From Bacteroidota bacterium (lineage in GTDB: Bacteria > Bacteroidota > Bacteroidia > Palsa-948), in the NCBI GenBank assembly GCA_016213435.1, contig JACRAL010000113.1:1-33316 (forward strand): a DNA stretch of 33,316 nucleotides, in the 5' to 3' direction. The position numbers and the translations under genes were made by a program. This document shows, one piece after another, positions 28,386-33,316 of this stretch. The notes beneath the pieces are model-generated. The model ran no database searches. It was given only the letters and a program-made list of their open reading frames with translations, and was not told the DNA's origin. Every line of letters starts with the position of its first letter. Position 1 is the stretch's first letter.

Positions 28386-29027
28386 ATGGAAAAATTTAAC
28401 GAAAAGCTTTTGCGCGGAAACAGGGAGTGGGTGGAGCAAAAACTTTCGGAAGATTCAGAATATTTTAAAATGCTTTCGCAAAGCCAGCATCCGCTTGCAT
28501 TATGGATTGGCTGTTCCGATAGCCGCGTTCCTCCGAACGAAGTTACACGCACTCACCCCGGTGAGTTATTTGTTCAGCGTAATATCGCCAACATGGTCAT
28601 TCACACGGATATTAATTTGCTTAGCGTACTTGATTATTCGGTGAACATACTCGGTGTGACACATGTAATCGTATGCGGACATTACGGCTGCGGTGGCATC
28701 AAAGCAGCCATGAGCAGTATGACATTCGGACTGCTTGACAATTGGCTTCGTAATATCAAGGATGTGTATCTGCTTTATGAAAAAGAACTTGATGGCATCT
28801 CCGACCAAACAGAAAGAGAAAGGAGATTGGTGGAACTGAATGTCATAGAACAGGTACGTAACCTGTGCAAGACGTCTATTATACAAAATGCGTGGAAGCT
28901 GCAAAAACACCCGCATGTGCACGGATGGGTGGATGATATTTCAAATGGACTGATAAAAGATATGGGTGTATCTGCAAGAAGCAATGCGGAGATGCATAAG
29001 ATATATAAATATGATTTTCTTCCCTGA
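28386..29027 (+). CDS. Beta-class carbonic anhydrase (second of tandem pair)
   Basis: A 213-residue paralogue of the preceding gene, with the same zinc ligands (Cys43, Asp45, His99, Cys102) and Arg47. Insertions and length match almost residue for residue, so the two arose by tandem duplication. Differences cluster in the first helix and around residues 110-150. It could have different bicarbonate regulation or oligomerisation. It is followed after 6 bp by thiE. Cytoplasmic. Confidence 0.93.
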   Translation: MEKFNEKLLRGNREWVEQKLSEDSEYFKMLSQSQHPLALWIGCSDSRVPPNEVTRTHPGELFVQRNIANMVIHTDINLLSVLDYSVNILGVTHVIVCGHYGCGGIKAAMSSMTFGLLDNWLRNIKDVYLLYEKELDGISDQTERERRLVELNVIEQVRNLCKTSIIQNAWKLQKHPHVHGWVDDISNGLIKDMGVSARSNAEMHKIYKYDFLP

Positions 29028-29033
29028 ATATTT

Positions 29034-29726
29034 ATGAAAGTTGAAATTTCCCGCTTGCATTATATCACACAAGATGTTTTTGGATTCACTCACGCACAGC
29101 TTGCAGAGTTTGCTTGCAAAGGCGGGACAGATTGGGTGCAGCTTAGGGTGAAAAATAAACCGTATGAAGAATGGTTAAAGATTGCACAAGAAACAAAATT
29201 AGTTTGCCTGAAATACAGAGCGAAGCTTGTCATCAATGATAATGTACAACTTGCTAAAGAAATTTCTGCCGATGGAGTTCATCTTGGGAAAGAAGATATG
29301 CATCCGAAAGAAGCGAGAAAAATTTTGGGAAATGGTTTTATTATTGGAGGAAGTACGAACAATACGGAAAATGTACGAAGGCAGATGGCAGATGGATGTG
29401 ATTACATCGGACTTGGTCCTTTTCGTAATACAACTACAAAAGAAAAACTAAATCCAATCCTTGGATTAGATGGAATCATAAAAATTGCAGAGCAATTCGG
29501 AAATAAAATTCCAATTATTGCAATCGGAGGAATAAAACTTGATGATGTTGCATCGCTTATGCAAACAGGAATTCACGGGGTAGCGGTTTCTTCGGGAATA
29601 AATCTGGCTGAGGATAAAAGTGCAGCAGCAGGAAAATTTGTGGATGCACTCATTTCAATAAAAAAACTCCCCTTAGTTCCCCTTTACAAGGGAGAGACTA
29701 AGCAGCCTTCAACCTCTTCAATTTAG
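29034..29726 (+). CDS. thiE: Thiamine phosphate synthase ThiE
   Basis: A 230-residue canonical enzyme joining HMP-PP and thiazole phosphate. Motifs are [10 protein letters not shown] (34-43), [24 protein letters not shown] (64-87), [20 protein letters not shown] (the diphosphate loop) and IPIIAIGGI, then GVAVSSGI. It is the only one of three ThiE-like proteins in the window with all catalytic segments. The last 20 or so residues ([19 protein letters not shown]) are encoded by a palindrome-like repeat and by the antisense of the clpX end, so the original stop seems to have been lost. It overlaps clpX by 29 bp, convergent. Confidence 0.93.
   Translation: MKVEISRLHYITQDVFGFTHAQLAEFACKGGTDWVQLRVKNKPYEEWLKIAQETKLVCLKYRAKLVINDNVQLAKEISADGVHLGKEDMHPKEARKILGNGFIIGGSTNNTENVRRQMADGCDYIGLGPFRNTTTKEKLNPILGLDGIIKIAEQFGNKIPIIAIGGIKLDDVASLMQTGIHGVAVSSGINLAEDKSAAAGKFVDALISIKKLPLVPLYKGETKQPSTSSI
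29666..29700. repeat. Repeat-like sequence at the thiE 3' end
   Basis: CTCCCCTTAGTTCCCCTTTACAAGGGAGAG contains the hairpin CTCCC..CTT-TACA-AGGGAG and resembles a diverged palindromic element of the same flavour. It joins the thiE body directly to the clpX stop. Confidence 0.5.
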
Positions 29727-30948
29727 TGCGGCTGAGTTTATCCTTTGCATAGGAAAGAGAAATGTGAAGTTCTTTTACTTTTCCTTCCGATGGAATTTCA
29801 AACATTGCATCGTTCATCACACCTTCGCAAAGAGAACGTAAGCCGCGAGCGCCAAGTTTATATTCCATTGCTTTTTCTACAATAAGATCCAACGCATCGT
29901 CATCAAAAGTAAGCTTTACTCCATCCATTTCAAATAATTTCATGTACTGCTTGACGAGCGCGTTCTTCGGATCGGTAAGGATTTGCTTCAGGGCACTCTC
30001 ATCCAAAGGAGATAAATAAGAAATCACAGGCAATCGTCCGATCAACTCCGGAATCAATCCGAATTTTTTCAGATCGAGCGGTGCGATATATTGTAAAATA
30101 TTTTCTCTGTCAGTCGCATCGTTTTCTTGTGAAGCAGTATAGCCCAGCGATTGTGGTTTTATTCTTCGTGCAATCACTTTATCGATTCCATCAAACGCTC
30201 CACCGCAAACAAAAAGAATATTGGAAGTATCTACCTGTATCATTTTTTGTTCAGGATGCTTGCGTCCGCCTTGCGGAGGAACATTTACAATAGAACCTTC
30301 CAAGAGTTTCAGCAATCCCTGCTGAACTCCTTCGCCCGAAACATCTCTTGTGATGGAAGGGTTATCGCTCTTGCGTGCGATCTTGTCGATTTCATCTATG
30401 AAAACTATGCCACGTTCTGCCGCAGTAACATCGTAATCCGCAACCTGGAGAAGCCGTGCGAGAATGCTTTCCACATCTTCACCTACATATCCTGCTTCGG
30501 TAAGTACCGTTGCATCAGCCATGCAGAAAGGGACGTTGAGAATTTTTGCGATGGATCTTGCCAGCAGCGTTTTTCCGGTTCCGGTTTCTCCGACAAGAAT
30601 CACATTTGACTTTTCTATCTCAATCTCATCCGACTTTGTAGTTGTTCTTTTTGGCTTCTGGGAAATACGTTTGTAATGATTGTAAACTGCTACCGACAAA
30701 ACCTTTTTTGCATCGTCTTGCCCAATCACAAATTCATCCAGATGTTTTTTAATTTCAGCAGGCTTGATAAGATTCAAAATAAAATGCGCAGACTTCCCGC
30801 CTTTGGCTTTCAATTCCTGTTTTACCACAAGGTTCGCCTGTTCCACGCAATGATCACAGATATGGCCGTCAAGCCCTGAAACCATTACGTTTATATCCTG
30901 CTGATCGCGCCCGCAGAAAGAACATTTTACATTTTTCTGAACGGCCAT
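29698..30948 (-). CDS. clpX: ATP-dependent Clp protease ATP-binding subunit ClpX
   Basis: The 416-residue AAA+ unfoldase that feeds substrates to ClpP. The N-terminal zinc-binding domain has Cys9, Cys12, Cys31 and Cys34. Walker A is GETGTGKT (120-127). [39 protein letters not shown] holds Walker B and the pore/sensor region. [13 protein letters not shown] is the sensor-2 arm. Length is normal. It starts 3 bp after the clpP stop, so the two are cotranscribed. Its 3' end overlaps thiE by 29 bp on the opposite strand. Confidence 0.97.
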   Translation of the reverse strand: MAVQKNVKCSFCGRDQQDINVMVSGLDGHICDHCVEQANLVVKQELKAKGGKSAHFILNLIKPAEIKKHLDEFVIGQDDAKKVLSVAVYNHYKRISQKPKRTTTKSDEIEIEKSNVILVGETGTGKTLLARSIAKILNVPFCMADATVLTEAGYVGEDVESILARLLQVADYDVTAAERGIVFIDEIDKIARKSDNPSITRDVSGEGVQQGLLKLLEGSIVNVPPQGGRKHPEQKMIQVDTSNILFVCGGAFDGIDKVIARRIKPQSLGYTASQENDATDRENILQYIAPLDLKKFGLIPELIGRLPVISYLSPLDESALKQILTDPKNALVKQYMKLFEMDGVKLTFDDDALDLIVEKAMEYKLGARGLRSLCEGVMNDAMFEIPSEGKVKELHISLSYAKDKLSRTKLKRLKAA

Positions 30949-30951
30949 AAA

Positions 30952-31650
30952 TTATTTTTTGTTTCCTCTTACTAAAATTTCATCCACCATTCCGTAATCT
31001 TTTGCTTCTTGAGCGGTCATCCAATAATCACGGTCACTATCGCCCCAAACTTTTTCATAGGTCTGTCCGCTGTGCTTTGCGATGATCTCATAAAGTTCTT
31101 TTTTCAACTTCTGAATTTCGCGTGCAGTGATCTCGATATCGGATGCTTGTCCTTCTGCTCCGCCCATTGGCTGGTGGATCATGATGCGTGCATGAGGAAG
31201 AGCGCTGCGTCTGTTTGCTGCTCCTGCACACATAAGAACTGCTCCCATAGATGCAGCCATGCCTGTGCAAATGGTCGCAACATTCGGAGCGATGTATTGC
31301 ATTGTGTCATAAATACCGAGACCTGCATATACCGAACCTCCGGGAGTATTCAGATAAATTTGAATATCTTTTTTTGCATCTACTGATTCAAGAAAAAGCA
31401 ACTGTGCCTGAATGATGTTCGCCACATAATCATTGATTCCAACGCCCAGGAAAATTATTCTGTCCATCATAAGACGGGAAAACACGTCCATGGTTGCAAT
31501 GTTCAACTGGCGCTCCTCGATAATAGTCGGAGAGATATATGATTCATTGCGGATGGCTGCATTGCTCAGCGATGTGTAACGGTCAAAGGTGAGACTGCTG
31601 ATGCCTTTGTGTTTAGTTGCGTATTTGCGAAATTCATTTTGGTCGAACAT
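30952..31650 (-). CDS. clpP: ATP-dependent Clp protease proteolytic subunit ClpP
   Basis: A 232-residue serine peptidase. The catalytic triad is Ser134 (TGMAASMGAV), His159 (MIHQPMGG) and Asp208 (DRDYW). The N-terminus is about 25-30 residues longer than E. coli mature ClpP, consistent with a propeptide and common in this phylum. It forms a tetradecamer degrading proteins unfolded by ClpX, encoded directly downstream. tig lies 127 bp upstream on the same strand, the usual tig-clpP-clpX order. Confidence 0.97.
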   Translation of the reverse strand: MFDQNEFRKYATKHKGISSLTFDRYTSLSNAAIRNESYISPTIIEERQLNIATMDVFSRLMMDRIIFLGVGINDYVANIIQAQLLFLESVDAKKDIQIYLNTPGGSVYAGLGIYDTMQYIAPNVATICTGMAASMGAVLMCAGAANRRSALPHARIMIHQPMGGAEGQASDIEITAREIQKLKKELYEIIAKHSGQTYEKVWGDSDRDYWMTAQEAKDYGMVDEILVRGNKK

Positions 31651-31675
31651 AGTGGATTGATTTATTAATTGATTT

Positions 31676-31776
31676 ATATATCTACTAAATTACTAATCTG
31701 TACTAATGTACTAATAACAGCCAAGTGTATTTGGGATTTCATTAGTAAACTAGTAGTCATTCGTAATTTAGTAGGA
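31676..31776. repeat. Inverted-repeat spacer between tig and clpP
   Basis: CTACTAAATTAC (31682-31693) and GTAATTTAGTAG (31763-31774) are a perfect 12-bp inverted pair, with extra ACTAAT/ATTAGT direct motifs between them and AACAGCC pairing with GGCTGT at the edge. It could be a long hairpin attenuating tig-to-clpP transcription, or another dispersed repeat. No T-rich terminator is visible. Confidence 0.6.
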
Positions 31777-33120
31777 TTAGTGGCTGTGAGTATTTTCTTT
31801 TTTAAAAAATTCATCGTAAGAAAGTTCTTTCTTCTCAATGGTAAAAGTATTTTTGAAAAGGTCGATCAGTTTCTGGTCATATAGTCTGTCGTAAGCACCT
31901 CTTACTTGTTTCTCATCTTCCAGAACTTTTTTTACATGTTCTTTCACTTGTTCTTCCGTGGCATTTTGCATTCCGCGTTTTGTGAGATTCATTTTTACTA
32001 CATTCACAATGAATTGCTCCACTTCTTCAGCAGGCACAACCACTTTGTATGTTTTTAAAAGATGATTTTCGATCAACTGCCATTTGAGTGCACCGGAATA
32101 GGAATGGTATTCCTTATCCACCTGCTCGTGCGATATTCTTTCTTTGTTGGTTGCAACCAGATATCTTTTCAAAAAACTTTCAGGCAAGGATAAATTTGCT
32201 TTTTTCAGAAGAGATTCGATCACTTCATTAAAGAATTTTCTGTCGCTGTCACCAATGAACATAACACCAAGTTCTTCGCGTATTTTGTTTCTGAATTCTT
32301 CTTCGCTGTGCACTTTATCCGGTCCATATATCTTATCGAACAATTCCTGATTAATTTCAGCAGAAACAATGCGGCTGAGGTTCCTTAAGCGGAATTGAAG
32401 AGTTATGTTCTTAAGTTTATCAGCAGGAAGTTCCAATATCTCAACAATATATGAGGTATCATCTGCCAGATTGTTAAGAATTACTTTATCCTCAACTTTC
32501 AGACCGGTAAGTTTTTTTTTGTTTTCTGCATTGGAAATCTTGGCAATGTCAACAAGCGTTGTTTTAAAAATTCCTCCCGGCACCACATTTCCTGCGGCAT
32601 CTACTTCGGTGAAATCTCCTGCCAAAACATCTTTGTCTTCCGATGCTTCGGGATGAATTACCTGACCGTAATTTCTGCGGAAATAATCTACGTGTTTATC
32701 GATCAGTTCATTGTCCGCCTTCACGGTGTAGTAGGGATATTTATCTTTAGCCGAAAGTTCCACATTCATTTTTGGAGCGAGTCCCAGATCATATTGAAAT
32801 TCAAAATCGGTCTGATGATCAAAATCAACATGCACATCATTTTTAGGAAGCGGATTTCCAAGAATATCGATCTTGTTCTCGGAAATATATTTATGAAGAG
32901 ATTCAGAAAGCATTTCATTGATCTCTTCCACCAATATCTGTTTGCCAAAACGCTTTTTCAGCATATCCACCGGAACTTTTCCCGGACGAAATCCTGGCAG
33001 ATCAACTTTCTTCTGATACTTTTTTAAAGCAGTATTATACCTGTCGGAATAATCCGCCTGAGCAATTTTTACCTTTAAAACTGCGTTCAAATCATCGATG
33101 TTTTCCTTGACAATATCCAT
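31777..33120 (-). CDS. tig: Trigger factor
   Basis: A 447-residue ribosome-associated chaperone. The ribosome-docking loop is PGFRPGKVP (42-50). An N-domain, an FKBP-like middle region that looks strongly diverged (about 130-230) and a long helical C-domain follow. The low conservation of the PPIase region is typical of Bacteroidota trigger factors, so isomerase activity is doubtful. The start MDIVKENID at 33120 is chosen over the ATG at 33141 because the -7 box lies across that upstream ATG. It is the first gene of the tig-clpP-clpX cluster. Confidence 0.92.
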   Translation of the reverse strand: MDIVKENIDDLNAVLKVKIAQADYSDRYNTALKKYQKKVDLPGFRPGKVPVDMLKKRFGKQILVEEINEMLSESLHKYISENKIDILGNPLPKNDVHVDFDHQTDFEFQYDLGLAPKMNVELSAKDKYPYYTVKADNELIDKHVDYFRRNYGQVIHPEASEDKDVLAGDFTEVDAAGNVVPGGIFKTTLVDIAKISNAENKKKLTGLKVEDKVILNNLADDTSYIVEILELPADKLKNITLQFRLRNLSRIVSAEINQELFDKIYGPDKVHSEEEFRNKIREELGVMFIGDSDRKFFNEVIESLLKKANLSLPESFLKRYLVATNKERISHEQVDKEYHSYSGALKWQLIENHLLKTYKVVVPAEEVEQFIVNVVKMNLTKRGMQNATEEQVKEHVKKVLEDEKQVRGAYDRLYDQKLIDLFKNTFTIEKKELSYDEFFKKENTHSH

Positions 33121-33138
33121 AATGATGTAAATGAATAG

Positions 33139-33146
33139 CAAAGATA
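33139..33146 (-). promoter_or_regulatory. -7 promoter box for tig
   Basis: The minus strand reads TATCTTTG, a perfect TAnnTTTG, ending 18 bp before the ATG at 33120. It overlaps the alternative ATG at 33141, which decides the start. Confidence 0.55.
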
Positions 33147-33183
33147 AGAGATTTATGCACTTGCTATTGCGAGCAGGCAGGTT

Positions 33184-33315
33184 TTACGCATTATAATTTA
33201 ATAGTGTTTTCAAGTATGCAGTATCGTAGTTGGCTCTTAGTTTTTTATGGGTCATTGAGAGTTTGGATTCTATTTCTTGGTTTAACAGATTGATTGCAAT
33301 TTTATTTGTGAGTGC
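33184..33315 (-). CDS. C-terminal end of an unidentified protein (partial)
   Basis: The minus strand is open from the window edge for 43 codons to a TAA at 33184-33186. It gives a charged, helical-looking tail (IESKLSMTHKKLRANYD and LKTLLNYNA). The family cannot be recognised from this piece. It lies upstream of tig on the same strand, with 63 bp and a promoter box between them. It could be a chance ORF, but the composition looks protein-like. Confidence 0.4.
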   Translation of the reverse strand, partial: ALTNKIAINLLNQEIESKLSMTHKKLRANYDTAYLKTLLNYNA

Positions 33316-33316
33316 A

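Overview
The window looks like a chromosome segment of an uncultured or little-studied Bacteroidota. Supporting signs are several perfect copies of the Bacteroidota -7 promoter motif TAnnTTTG, a weak ribosome-binding-site signature, beta-barrel outer-membrane proteins with a terminal aromatic residue, a DUF4296-type lipoprotein, a DUF5723-type protein, a bacterial GGGP synthase and a solitary ftsE. Most of it is housekeeping sequence on both strands. It is laced with short palindromic dispersed repeats, some between genes and many, unusually, read in frame inside genes.

Layout. 1-390: the tail of a probable IS200-like/RAYT transposase, a REP-like hairpin and other repeats. 391-2365: a glycosyltransferase and a MoeB/ThiF-rhodanese sulfur-carrier activating enzyme. 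2377-4429 (minus): a PPTase, a GGGP synthase and a ThiE-like protein in one tight operon. 4568-5965: NADP-type glutamate dehydrogenase. 5966-6704: a gene-poor repeat island with a terminator and a 42-bp tandem hairpin array. 6705-7895: an AIPR-family (abortive-infection-associated) protein with its own promoter and terminator. 7978-9852: a divergent pair, a lipoprotein and a barrel protein. 9862-10668: a short-chain dehydrogenase. 10673-15585 (minus): a very long TPR protein followed by a TonB-receptor-like barrel. 15741-17526: ftsE and a convergent glycosyltransferase. 17527-19304: a perfect 50-bp palindrome and a lone atpD. 19447-21573: an unknown secreted protein, ribF and a leucine-rich-repeat protein.

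21668-29726 is a long thiamin operon behind a TPP riboswitch: thiS, a TPR-SpoIIE/PP2C phosphatase, thiC, a DHFR/RibD-like reductase, a shortened ThiE-like protein, thiD, two tandem beta-carbonic anhydrases and a canonical thiE. thiG and thiH are not in the window. The MoeB/ThiF-rhodanese enzyme at 1262 could charge ThiS. The embedded signalling and CO2/bicarbonate genes are the most unusual feature of this operon. 29698-33120 (minus) is the proteostasis cluster tig-clpP-clpX, followed at the window edge by the tail of an unidentified gene.

The strongest cross-window pattern is the in-frame repeats. A palindrome related to CCCCTCTCC-loop-GGAGAGGGG plus GGGGGTGAGG is found between genes. It also lies inside the MoeB/ThiF linker, the second ThiE-like protein and the TonB-like signal peptide, all in the same reading frame (peptide SPLxxRGxGGE). 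Related or different repeats sit inside ThiC, ThiD, PPTase, the ThiE tail, the LRR signal peptide and the DUF4296 signal peptide. This resembles the Rickettsia palindromic elements in principle.
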